This document shows positions 8,332 to 16,678 of a stretch of 64,000 bases of DNA, piece after piece (position 1 is the stretch's first letter; the number at the start of each line of letters is the position of its first letter). Source of the DNA: Acidimicrobiaceae bacterium (GTDB lineage Bacteria; Actinomycetota; Acidimicrobiia; Acidimicrobiales; Aldehydirespiratoraceae); the NCBI GenBank assembly GCA_028819505.1, contig JAPPLH010000053.1:67563-131562 (forward strand). Reading direction: 5' to 3'. The notes beneath the pieces were generated by a model. The model saw only the letters and a list, made by a program, of their open reading frames with translations. It made no database searches and was not told the origin of the DNA. The position numbers and the translations under genes are program-made.

Positions 8332-9033
8332 ATGAGCCCGACCGCTCGCTCCCAGACCGTCCCGATGGCCCCAGCGACACACGAGATGCCAGACTCTCAG
8401 CCGTCCGATCCGCGGCCGTCCGATCCGCGCCCCGAGGCAGTTGCCGCAGCGGCCGGGGCTGCGTCGCCGGAGGCGGCGGGCGCACTCCGGCGCGAGATGC
8501 GGGCCAATGTGCGCAAGGTCGTGGAGAGGTCGCCCGCAGCCCTGCTCGTCGGCGCCCTCGTCGGGCTGGTGCCCGTGGTGGTCACGATGATGATCTACAC
8601 GCTCAGCTCCTTCGGCGCCCGCATCGACGACACCAACGCCAAGATCGACGACGCTGTGGTCGCGCTCGGCGCCCGCATCGACGACACCAACGCCAAGATC
8701 GACGACGCTGTGGTCGCGCTCGGCGCCCGCATCGACGACACCAACGCCCATGTCGTGAGACTGGATGGGAGGATCACGTCCTTGGAGGAGAGGATGGACG
8801 CCCGTTTCGCGGCGCAGGACGCCAAGATCTCGCAACTCGGCCAGGACGTCGCGCAGCTGAACCGAGACGTCGCGCAGCTGGGGCAGAGCGTCGCGCAGGT
8901 CGGCCTGGACGTGGCCAGGGTGTTGGCGGTGCTGGTGGCACAGTTCGGGGCCGGCCCCGAGTCCGCGGCGTCGCCGGGGGCACTGCCGGACGCTGCTGCC
9001 GCGGGGGTGCTCCGCCCGCTGGCAGGGGGTTGA
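8332..9033 (+). CDS. membrane-anchored coiled-coil protein with internal repeats
   Basis: A 233-residue protein with a Pro/Ala-rich N-terminus, one hydrophobic helix (AALLVGALVGLVPVVVTMMIY) and a long C-terminal coiled coil made of heptad-like repeats. The coiled coil contains two exact copies and a half copy of GARIDDTNAKIDDAVVAL, followed by shorter QLGQDVAQLNRDVAQL-type repeats. This architecture is common in actinobacterial proteins of unknown role and resembles phage or toxin-associated fibre stalks only superficially. ATG 8332 is preferred because gaggcag precedes it; ATG 8305 and ATG 8170 are alternatives in the same frame. The function is unknown. Confidence 0.65.
   Translation: MSPTARSQTVPMAPATHEMPDSQPSDPRPSDPRPEAVAAAAGAASPEAAGALRREMRANVRKVVERSPAALLVGALVGLVPVVVTMMIYTLSSFGARIDDTNAKIDDAVVALGARIDDTNAKIDDAVVALGARIDDTNAHVVRLDGRITSLEERMDARFAAQDAKISQLGQDVAQLNRDVAQLGQSVAQVGLDVARVLAVLVAQFGAGPESAASPGALPDAAAAGVLRPLAGG
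8614..8748 (+). repeat. 54-base tandem repeat, 2.5 copies, in coiled-coil gene
   Basis: Two identical 54-base units (8614-8667 and 8668-8721) and a half unit (8722-8748) encode the 18-residue coiled-coil repeat. Identity at the DNA level, including third positions, shows recent duplication, so the copy number probably varies between strains. Confidence 0.9.
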
Positions 9034-9036
9034 GCC

Positions 9037-9124
9037 CAGGGCCCCTATCCGGAGGGGTCCGAGCAAGAAGAGCTCCGCCAGCGGCGACGGTCGCCGCCAG
9101 GGCCCTTATCCGGAGGGGTCCGAG
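9037..9124. repeat. 27-base direct repeat with hairpin potential, two copies
   Basis: Copies at 9037-9063 and 9098-9124 differ by one base. Each contains an imperfect stem-loop (ggcccct, loop atccgg, aggggtcc). They lie between two convergent genes; on the minus strand each copy carries a stop codon preceded by codons for SDPSG, and the second copy forms the end of the minus-strand gene. They may act as a two-way terminator, or be the trace of a partial 3'-end duplication. Confidence 0.75.
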
Positions 9125-9618
9125 GTCCCGGATCCGCGGCGGGCCGCGTCTTCGCCGCCGCCGGCCGCACGCTCGTGGTCGGCGGGGGCGCTGGCCCCGT
9201 CGTGGCCGGCCTTGGTTGCCGGGACCTCGCTGGTGTCCGAGCTGTCCGTGCCGTCGTCGGCGTCCTCAGCGTCCTCAGCGTCTTCAGCGCCGCTGTTCGC
9301 CGCGTCGGCCTCAGTTTCTTCGTCGTCGTCGGTGTCGGGGGCCGGGGCGGCGCCGCCGCGCAGACGCTGGAGCGCCTCAACCGCCTCGCGGTAGCGGGCC
9401 TCGGCCTCGGAGGTCTCAGCGGCAGGGGCCTTGCGGTCGTTCAGCTTGCGCACGGACGCCGCCGCGTCGTCCTTCGCCTTCTCAGCCTTCCTCAGGGCGC
9501 GCTCGTGAGCCTGCTGCTCGCGGTCGGCCACGAGGTATGTGTTGTACAGGGTCAGCGCCGCGGCCGTCCCGTCGTCGATGGGCCGATGCTCATGGATCTT
9601 GGTCGCATTCTCGGACAT
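9106..9618 (-). CDS. acidic coiled-coil hypothetical protein
   Basis: A 170-residue protein. The N-terminal third (MSENATKIHEHRPIDDGTAA onward) leads into a charged helical region rich in Ala, Lys and Glu that should form a coiled coil (about residues 30-95). The C-terminal half is low-complexity Asp/Glu/Ala sequence. I do not know the family. The start at ATG 9618 avoids overlap with the divergent ABC ATPase gene; the frame is open to 9753. It may be an accessory or scaffold protein, but nothing shows a function. Confidence 0.55.
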   Translation of the reverse strand: MSENATKIHEHRPIDDGTAAALTLYNTYLVADREQQAHERALRKAEKAKDDAAASVRKLNDRKAPAAETSEAEARYREAVEALQRLRGGAAPAPDTDDDEETEADAANSGAEDAEDAEDADDGTDSSDTSEVPATKAGHDGASAPADHERAAGGGEDAARRGSGTSDPSG

Positions 9619-9727
9619 CTGTGGCACACGCGTCCCGGTCGGCGTCGGGTCGCCGCGGCGCAGGAGCCTGCGTCCCGCGGCTGGACGTACTACGGTAGCG
9701 GGCCGATCGCTCGGGGAGGAGTGCCGC

Positions 9728-10951
9728 ATGGTAGAGATGGGCGAGGAGATCATCGTCCTCGACGAGGTCTACAAGATCTTCGGGCCCCAGCCGCGGGGCC
9801 GGGCCTTCGACTTGGCCCGCGCCGGGATGGACAAGAATCGGGTGCAGGCCGAGACCGGCCATGTGGTGGGCTTGGACAACGTGTCCTTCTCGGTCAACAA
9901 GGGCGAGCTGTTCGTGGTGATGGGACTGTCGGGTTCGGGCAAGTCCACCGCCCTCCGCACCGTCAACAAGCTCCACGACATCACCTACGGCTCGGTGATC
10001 GTGGACGGCACCGACGTCCAAGCGCTCGAGGGATCGGACTTGCAGGTGTTCCGCCGCAAGTACATGGGCATGGTGTTCCAGCACTTCGCGCTGTTCCCCC
10101 ACCGCAAGGTGATCGACAACGTCAGCTACGGCCTCAAGGTGCAGGGGGTGGAGAAGCAGGCTCGCGAGGACGCCGCCATGCGGGCGCTGTCGCTGGTCGG
10201 GCTGGGCTCATACGCCCAGAGCTTTCCCTCGGAGCTGTCCGGCGGGATGCAGCAGCGGGTCGGCCTGGCCCGCGGCCTGGCTTCCGACCCCGACATCCTG
10301 CTCATGGACGAGGCCTTCAGCGCGCTCGATCCCTTGATCCGACGCCAGATGCAGGACGAGATGATGGAGATCCAGGCCGATCTCCACAAGACGATCCTGT
10401 TCATCACCCACGACCTGAACGAGGCGCTGCGCATCGGCGACCGCGTGTGCATCATGAAGGATGGGGCCGTCGTGCAGATCGGGACTCCCGAGGAGATCCT
10501 CACCCAGCCCGCGACCGGGTACGTGGCCGAGTTCGTGCAGGACGTCGACCAGGGCCGGGTCATCCAGGTCCACGAGATCATGCAGGAGCCGAGGCCCGTC
10601 TCTGCCGACGCCACCCTGGCCGAGGCCCTCAACCGCATCGGCGGACGGTCGGGCGCCTTCGTCGTCGACGACTCCGGGTCGCCGACCCACCTGCTCACCG
10701 CGGACGACGGCATGCGGGCCGCCGGCATGGGCACCACCGCTCTGGGCCCGGCCCTGCGAACCGACTTCGATCGCTGTGAGCGCGAGGACTGTCTCAACAC
10801 GGTGTATGCCGCAGCCGGCCGCGGCCTGCCCATCGCTGTCTGCGACGAGTCCGGAACCTTGATCGGCAACCTCGATCCCCGCCACATCATGGAGGAGATG
10901 GGCCGGGTCGAGCACCTCATCGACGACTTCGAGCGAGAGGTGTTCATGTGA
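9728..10951 (+). CDS. proV: glycine betaine/proline-type ABC transporter ATP-binding protein
   Basis: The ATPase of an osmolyte importer of the ProU/OpuA family. It shows Walker A GLSGSGKST, signature LSGGMQQRVGLARGLA, Walker B ILLMDEAFSALD and the switch His in FITHD. The N-terminal KIFGPQPRGRAFDLARAGMD extension is typical of ProV. After about residue 280 there are two CBS-type segments that in OpuA/ProV sense ionic strength. The length of 407 fits. The start at ATG 9728 follows ggggagga with 7-base spacing. The stop overlaps the first permease gene (GTGA). Possible substrates are glycine betaine, proline betaine, choline or DMSP; the downstream DddP-like gene favours DMSP or betaine. Confidence 0.93.
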   Translation: MVEMGEEIIVLDEVYKIFGPQPRGRAFDLARAGMDKNRVQAETGHVVGLDNVSFSVNKGELFVVMGLSGSGKSTALRTVNKLHDITYGSVIVDGTDVQALEGSDLQVFRRKYMGMVFQHFALFPHRKVIDNVSYGLKVQGVEKQAREDAAMRALSLVGLGSYAQSFPSELSGGMQQRVGLARGLASDPDILLMDEAFSALDPLIRRQMQDEMMEIQADLHKTILFITHDLNEALRIGDRVCIMKDGAVVQIGTPEEILTQPATGYVAEFVQDVDQGRVIQVHEIMQEPRPVSADATLAEALNRIGGRSGAFVVDDSGSPTHLLTADDGMRAAGMGTTALGPALRTDFDRCEREDCLNTVYAAAGRGLPIAVCDESGTLIGNLDPRHIMEEMGRVEHLIDDFEREVFM

Positions 10952-13056
10952 GAGTTCTGGCCCAGGGGTCCGGGCAGGTGGAGCTGCCCGAGGCCGGGTT
11001 GATGGACAACAGGGTCCTCGACCTGTACCTCGTGCCGTTCGGCAGTTGGATGGAGCAGGCGAGCGACTGGATCAACGCGAACCTCGGCTGGCTGCTGGCG
11101 ATCATCGAATGGCCGTTCAGAACGCTGAACGATCGCCTCGTGGAGGACGTTCTGCAGCCGATGTCATGGGTCGGGGTGGTGGCGGCGTTCTTCGTGGTCG
11201 GCACCCTGGTGCGCAACCTGCGAGTCGGCGTCTTCGCCGGCGTGGCCATCGCCCTGTGCGGGTTCCTCGGCGACTTCTTCTGGCGGCCGACGATCGAGAC
11301 CATCAGCTTCGTGATCGTCGCGGTGCTGGCGTGCGTGCTCATCGGGCTGCCCTTGGGCGTCGCCTGCGGGCGGTTGGACTCCGTCTGGCAGGTCGTCAGA
11401 CCGATTCTCGACGCCATGCAGGTGGTCCACGCATTCGTGTACATGATTCCGTTCGTGTACTTCTTCGGCACCGGCAACGTCGGGGCCACAATTGTGACGA
11501 TGGCGTTCGCGATCCCGCCGCTGGTGCGCCTGACCAACCTCGGCATCCGCCAAGTGCCCGCGGATGTGGTGGAGGCGAGCCGGGCCTACGGCGCCCCGGA
11601 GTGGCGGGTCCTGTTCGACGTCCAGATTCCCCTGGCCCGCTCGGCCATCATGACCGGGATCAACCAGACGCTCCTGCTGGCCATCTCGATGCTCGGCATC
11701 GCCGCGATCATGGGCGCCAAGGGCCTCGGCGGGCTGCTGTTCGGCGCGATCAGCCGTCAGAGCGTCATCGACGCCGTGCCCGCCGGTCTGGCCTTCTACC
11801 TGGTTGCCGTGGTGTTCGACCGCATCTCGCAGCCCGAGGCCTCGGGCTCGGGCAGCCTGCTTCGCCGCATGCGCCGGGCCTGGGCCCACCGCCGTGAGCC
11901 GGAAGCACTGATTCCGGACGGGACGCCGGCGACCGCCGACCGGGGGTCAGAGGATGAGGCGCCGAGCGATCACGGCGCCATCGCGCCGCTCACAAGCGCG
12001 GAGCGCAAGCCGATGGTTGTCGCGGCGGTCGGCGGCGCGGTGGCCGCGGTGTCCGTGCTGCTCACATGGACCGCCGACGCAGGGTTCCTCAGCGCCTTCG
12101 GCCGCCGCAGCGACGAGTCCCTCGTCGGCGAGTCCTTCAACGGTCTGTCGGCTTCCGGTGGCTCGTGGTTCGGCTGGCTCGCGCTCGTCCTGGGACTGTT
12201 CGTCGTGGCTGCGGTGGTCAACACCTGGGTCTCGCCCGGCCGGGGGCCGCGCGGGCTCACCAGCGACGGGGCGGTGATCGCCTCGCTGGCGCTCCTGGTG
12301 CTGATGGCCTCCTACCTGCTGGCCGCGCCGTCCGAGCTGGCCGCGAGTTCGGACACTCCTGCGGGTCCGTGGGTGGCGCTGGTCGGCGCGCTGGCCGCGT
12401 CCGCGGGGTCGGTGGGGTGGATCCGGCGCTCGCCCCATGTCGCGGCCCGTCCTCTCAGCACCCGAATCCGCTGGGGCTCCGTCGGGGCGGCGGTGTTCGC
12501 AGTGCTCGTCTTCGCCGTGGGCGCGGTGTCCGTCTGGAGCTTCGACGAGCGCGGCGAGGTGGTCGTGACGCCCGCAGTCCGAGCACAACTCGACGAGCTC
12601 GAAGCGAGAGCCGAGGCGAATCCTGAGGACGCGGGGGTGATCTCGCTGGAGATTGCTGCGCTGAGGGACGAGCTGAAGGCCGACTTCCGCATCATCATCG
12701 ATGGGGTCAGCAGCAAGGGCGCCCGTCTCGGCATCTGGACCCTTGTAGCCGGACTGGCGGGCCTGGCCGCGGCGCTGCCCGCAGCCGGCGTGCTCGGCCG
12801 TGACGAGCACCGGCAATGGCGCTGGAGCGCCATCACCGCGGGCATCGGCGCCGGCGCAGCCTGCGTCGCCTTCGGCTGGATATTCACTCAAGTCCGTTCA
12901 GCAGACCCCGACTACGTGAGCGGGATCGGCGCCTTCCTCGCCATGGCGGCCGGCCTCGTGCTGGCGGCCGCGGCGGCCGCGGTCATCAAGGAGTTCGGTC
13001 GGGCCAAGATCTACGCCGACGAGGTTGCGGCGCTTGCAGAGGAGTCTCGGCCGTGA
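10948..13056 (+). CDS. proW: glycine betaine-type ABC permease with long C-terminal membrane extension (copy 1)
   Basis: The first ~310 residues are a normal ProW/OpuAB permease: a helical N-terminus, about six TM segments, and the coupling-loop motif EASRAYGAPEWRVLFDVQIPLARSAI split across the EAA loop. Family members are usually ~300-350 residues; this one is 702. The extra ~370 residues form a second membrane domain with about six hydrophobic segments and a soluble coiled stretch (about 555-600, rich in Leu, Glu and Ala), plus the motif SFNGLSASGGSWFG. The next gene has the same architecture. The GTG start at 10948 overlaps proV. The extension has no function I know; it could be an osmosensor or a partner-binding domain. 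Confidence 0.9.
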   Translation: MRVLAQGSGQVELPEAGLMDNRVLDLYLVPFGSWMEQASDWINANLGWLLAIIEWPFRTLNDRLVEDVLQPMSWVGVVAAFFVVGTLVRNLRVGVFAGVAIALCGFLGDFFWRPTIETISFVIVAVLACVLIGLPLGVACGRLDSVWQVVRPILDAMQVVHAFVYMIPFVYFFGTGNVGATIVTMAFAIPPLVRLTNLGIRQVPADVVEASRAYGAPEWRVLFDVQIPLARSAIMTGINQTLLLAISMLGIAAIMGAKGLGGLLFGAISRQSVIDAVPAGLAFYLVAVVFDRISQPEASGSGSLLRRMRRAWAHRREPEALIPDGTPATADRGSEDEAPSDHGAIAPLTSAERKPMVVAAVGGAVAAVSVLLTWTADAGFLSAFGRRSDESLVGESFNGLSASGGSWFGWLALVLGLFVVAAVVNTWVSPGRGPRGLTSDGAVIASLALLVLMASYLLAAPSELAASSDTPAGPWVALVGALAASAGSVGWIRRSPHVAARPLSTRIRWGSVGAAVFAVLVFAVGAVSVWSFDERGEVVVTPAVRAQLDELEARAEANPEDAGVISLEIAALRDELKADFRIIIDGVSSKGARLGIWTLVAGLAGLAAALPAAGVLGRDEHRQWRWSAITAGIGAGAACVAFGWIFTQVRSADPDYVSGIGAFLAMAAGLVLAAAAAAVIKEFGRAKIYADEVAALAEESRP

Positions 13057-15143
13057 CCGTTCTAGCGCAGCAGGGCGGCGAGTCCGCGGGTCCGGGATTC
13101 TTCAGCGAGGACGTTCTCGATCAGTTCCGGATCCCGGTCGGCAACTGGGCGGACCAGGCGGTGGACTGGATCGCGGTGAGGCTCGAGCCGCTGCTCCGAG
13201 TCATCGAGTGGCCCTTCTCCGCGCTGATCGACTTCGTCGTGGACGACGTGCTGGAACCCCTCTCGTGGGTGTGGGTGGTGCTCGCCTTCTTCGTGATCGG
13301 CACCCTGGTCCGCGGCGTCAAGGTCGGCGTCTTCTCCGCGGTCGCTCTCGGCCTGTGCGCGCTCCTGGGAGTCGACTTCTGGCTGCAGACGGCCAGGACC
13401 ATCGGGTACATCGGTGTGGCGGTGCTGCTGTGCGTCGTCGTCGGACTGCCCCTGGGCGTCCTGTGCGGACGCGTCGATTCGGCCTGGCGGGTCGTGAGAC
13501 CCGTGCTCGACGGCATGCAGGTCATCCACTCGTTCGTCTACATGCTGCCGTTCATCTTCTTCTGGGGGACCGGGGTGGTGTCGGCCACGATGGTGACGAT
13601 GGTCTTCGCCCTGCCCCCCCTTGTGCGCCTCACCAACTTGGGCATCCGTCAAGTGCGCGAGGACGTGGTGGAGGCCAGCCGGGCCTACGGCGCGCCCGAG
13701 TGGCGGGTGCTGTTCGACGTGCAGCTGCCGCTGGCGCGCCCCGCCATCGCCACCGGGATCAACCAGACGCTGCTGCTGGCCATCTCGATGCTCGGGATCG
13801 CCGCCATCATGGGAGCGGGCGGCCTCGGCCAGCTCCTCCTCAAGGCCATCACCGATCAGAGCGTGTCGAAGGGCGCGGCCAGCGGCCTCGCGTTCTTCTT
13901 GGTGGCTGTGGTGCTGGACCGCCTCTCGCAGCCCCAGTCGGACGGGTCCGGTGGTCTGCTCAGGCGCATCAGGCGCGCCTGGGCCCATCGCCGCGACCCC
14001 GAGAAGCTGCTCGAGGACGCCGGGGACGCGCAGGACGCCGGGGACGCGCAGGACGCCGAGGACGCCCCGTCTCCGCAGCCCGCGGGCTCTGCCGGAGACT
14101 TCGAGCCGGCCACGGCCGAGGAGAAGCCCGGGATGGTCCTAGCCGGCATCGGCGGCCTGCTCGCCGTCGTCTCGGTGTTCCTCGTCTGGACAACGGATGC
14201 GGGCTTCATGAGCGCCTACGGCCGGCGCACGGACGAGACTCTCGCAGGCGAGTCCTTCAACGGCCTCTCGGCCTCGGGCGGTTCGTGGTTCGGTTTCCTG
14301 ACACTCGCGCTGGGCCTCCTGGTGGTTGGCGCCGTCGTGACGGCCTGGCTCGCGCCGGGGCGGGGTCCGCGGTACCTCACGACCGACGGGGCCCTCATCG
14401 GGGCTCTGGCGCTGCTGGTGATGATGGCCTGCTACGTCTTGGCGTCCCCGTCGGACCTGTCCTCGCCGGGCACCGGGCTGGGGGTCTGGGTCGCGCTCGC
14501 CGGCGGCCTGGTCGCCAGCGTCGGCGCGCTGAGGTGGATCCGCCGGGCGCCGCACACGCCGCTGCATCCGCTCAGCCTCAAGATCGGCTGGGGTCGCCTG
14601 ATCGGGGGCACGGTCGCCGCGGTCATCATCCTGGTGGGCATGTTCTCGGCCTGGTCGTTCGATCGCCGTTCCGACCAGGTCATAAGCCAGGAGACCCTGG
14701 CGAGGATCGAGGAGTTGAGGCAGAGGGCCGTCGACAACCCGGCGGACGCGGGACCCATCTCTGCCGAGATCTCGGCCCTGACCGCCCAGATGAGCGTGTC
14801 GCAGGTTGCTGTCACCGATGGCATCAGCAGCGAGGGCACCCGTTTGGGGCTCTGGACGCTCATAGGCGGGCTGCTGGGTCTGGCCACGGTGCTGCCCGCC
14901 GCGGGCGCCATGGGCCGCGACGAGCACCGACAATGGCGCTGGAGCACGATCACGGCCGGCATTGGGGCGGGCGTCGCATGCGCGGCGTTCGGTTGGATAG
15001 CTGTCCATGTGCGCAGCGCTGATCCCAACTACCTCAGCGGCATCGGTTCGTTCCTGGCCCTGATGGGCGGTGTGCTGCTGATGGCCACCGCGGCGGGGAT
15101 CCTCGCGGAGTTCCGCCGGTCGAAGGTCTACGCGGACGGATAG
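13053..15143 (+). CDS. proW: glycine betaine-type ABC permease with long C-terminal membrane extension (copy 2)
   Basis: A 696-residue paralogue of the preceding gene, similar over its whole length, including the permease core (EASRAYGAPEWRVLFDVQLP) and the C-terminal extension (SFNGLSASGGSWFG, DEHRQWRWS, ITAGIGAG). It starts at a GTG overlapping the stop of copy 1 (GTGA). Between the two domains there is a small Asp-Ala-Gly repeat (AGDAQDAGDAQDAEDA). The two copies probably form a heterodimeric permease served by one ATPase. The duplication is old enough for the DNA to have diverged clearly, so both copies seem to be kept by selection. Confidence 0.9.
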   Translation: MTVLAQQGGESAGPGFFSEDVLDQFRIPVGNWADQAVDWIAVRLEPLLRVIEWPFSALIDFVVDDVLEPLSWVWVVLAFFVIGTLVRGVKVGVFSAVALGLCALLGVDFWLQTARTIGYIGVAVLLCVVVGLPLGVLCGRVDSAWRVVRPVLDGMQVIHSFVYMLPFIFFWGTGVVSATMVTMVFALPPLVRLTNLGIRQVREDVVEASRAYGAPEWRVLFDVQLPLARPAIATGINQTLLLAISMLGIAAIMGAGGLGQLLLKAITDQSVSKGAASGLAFFLVAVVLDRLSQPQSDGSGGLLRRIRRAWAHRRDPEKLLEDAGDAQDAGDAQDAEDAPSPQPAGSAGDFEPATAEEKPGMVLAGIGGLLAVVSVFLVWTTDAGFMSAYGRRTDETLAGESFNGLSASGGSWFGFLTLALGLLVVGAVVTAWLAPGRGPRYLTTDGALIGALALLVMMACYVLASPSDLSSPGTGLGVWVALAGGLVASVGALRWIRRAPHTPLHPLSLKIGWGRLIGGTVAAVIILVGMFSAWSFDRRSDQVISQETLARIEELRQRAVDNPADAGPISAEISALTAQMSVSQVAVTDGISSEGTRLGLWTLIGGLLGLATVLPAAGAMGRDEHRQWRWSTITAGIGAGVACAAFGWIAVHVRSADPNYLSGIGSFLALMGGVLLMATAAGILAEFRRSKVYADG

Positions 15144-15294
15144 TCGGTGCCGGAGGGCGGACGCCCGTCGCCGCGGACCATGGTCGGGCCCCGGGGTGGC
15201 TTGCTCGCTTCCAGTCAGGTAGCCTTGTGGCTCACGCGGCGGTTCCGCCAACGCGCCGCGCGAAAGAGAAACCACCCAGGAGGGAAACCAGCTC

Positions 15295-16572
15295 ATGAAG
15301 AGGAAGCAAGCGGGTCTGTGGCTCGCACTACTCGCCGTCTTCGCCCTCGTCGCCGCCTCGTGCGGTGATGACGACGACGACACGACGGCAGCGACCCCGA
15401 CCACTGCGGCTCCAGCCGAGGAGCCGATGGCCGAGGAAGAGCCCATGGCCGAGGAAGAGCCCATGGCCGAGGAAGAGCCCATGGAAGAGATGTCGATGAC
15501 ACCCGGCGAGGGCGTGTCGATCACCATGGGAAGGGCCGACTGGACAACGGGGTACTTCCAGGCGCAGGTCTACAAGCAGCTGCTCGAGGAGCTCGGCTAC
15601 GAGGTGTCCGAGCCGTCCGAGCTCGAGCTCGGCCCGTCGCTGGCCTACCTGTCGATGGCCCAGGGCGACATCGACTTCTGGGTCAACAGCTGGTACCCGG
15701 GCCACGTGTCGTGGTGGCTGCCCGAGCTGCCGGACGGCTCGCTGGTCGGTGACCACCTCACCATTGTCGGCAACGAGATGATCGCGGGCGGCCTGCAGGG
15801 CTACCTGATCACCAAGTCCTTCGCCGACGAGCACGGGATCACCCATCTCGACCAGATCAACGACGACCCGGCGATCCTGGCCGCGTACGACGCCGGGGAC
15901 CAGAACCCCGGCGACGGGATCGCCCAGATCTACGGCTGCCCCGACAGCTGGACGTGTGACAACATCATCGACAGCCAGATCGCCTTCTCCGGCTGGGAGA
16001 ACATCGCCCAGGTCAAGGCCGGCTACGACGCGATGTTCGCCGAAGCTGTGTCGAAGGCAGACGCGGGCGAGCCCGCCATTGTCTACACGTGGACTCCGAG
16101 CGCCTACATCACCCAGCTGCGCCCCGGCGACAACGTCTACTGGCTGGCCGCCGAGGACGTGATCGATGACTCCAACCCGACCGGCATCGAGGGCGGCGAG
16201 GGCCACGACCAGCGGCCCGGCCAGGCCAACATCGGCGCCGACTCCTGCCCGGCCGCCGCGGGCGCAGACACATGCCAGCTGGCATGGGTCGCGGCCGACA
16301 TCCAGGTCACGGCCAACACCGAGTGGCTGAGCGCCAACCCGTACGCCGCGGAGTTGCTCTGCGCGGTGCAGCTGTCGGTCATCGACGTGTCGCTGGCCAA
16401 CGTCGAGCAGAACGCCGCCGGCGACGCGGCCACCGAGGACTTCATCGCCGGGCTTGCCTCCGGCTGGATCGCGGGCAACCGCGCCGCCGCCGACGGATGG
16501 CTGGACCAGGCCCGCAACGCCCCGATGGAGCCGTCGTGCCCCGGTACCACCATTCCGACGGCGCTCCAGTAG
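15295..16572 (+). CDS. proX: glycine betaine-type substrate-binding lipoprotein
   Basis: A 425-residue extracellular binding protein anchored as a lipoprotein: the signal peptide MKRKQAGLWLALLAVFALVA leads into lipobox AASC, followed by a run of Asp. A linker carries three copies of MAEEEP, encoded by an 18-base tandem repeat. The mature domain shows ProX/OpuAC features, with repeated aromatic residues for a quaternary-amine cage (WTTGYFQAQVYKQLL, FWVNSWYPGHVSWW, VYTWTPSAYI). The start at ATG 15295 follows aggaggg, 151 bases after the second permease gene, so it may also have its own promoter. It sets the importer's specificity; the ligand could be glycine betaine, DMSP or a relative. Confidence 0.92.
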   Translation: MKRKQAGLWLALLAVFALVAASCGDDDDDTTAATPTTAAPAEEPMAEEEPMAEEEPMAEEEPMEEMSMTPGEGVSITMGRADWTTGYFQAQVYKQLLEELGYEVSEPSELELGPSLAYLSMAQGDIDFWVNSWYPGHVSWWLPELPDGSLVGDHLTIVGNEMIAGGLQGYLITKSFADEHGITHLDQINDDPAILAAYDAGDQNPGDGIAQIYGCPDSWTCDNIIDSQIAFSGWENIAQVKAGYDAMFAEAVSKADAGEPAIVYTWTPSAYITQLRPGDNVYWLAAEDVIDDSNPTGIEGGEGHDQRPGQANIGADSCPAAAGADTCQLAWVAADIQVTANTEWLSANPYAAELLCAVQLSVIDVSLANVEQNAAGDAATEDFIAGLASGWIAGNRAAADGWLDQARNAPMEPSCPGTTIPTALQ

Positions 16573-16623
16573 ACGCTTAGCGCTGCAACGCGCGTGAGCC
16601 CTTAGCGGCTCGAACGACACGCC

Positions 16624-16653
16624 AAGAGGGCGGGGCTTCGACCCCGCCCTCTT
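16624..16653 (+). terminator. strong hairpin terminator after importer operon
   Basis: A 12-bp perfect stem (aagagggcgggg at 16624-16635, ccccgccctctt at 16642-16653) with loop cttcga begins 52 bases after the binding-protein stop. It should end the importer transcript, so the DddP-like gene 25 bases further on needs its own promoter or read-through. Confidence 0.85.
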
Positions 16654-16678
16654 CGCGTCCGGGCGCAATACTGCGGGT

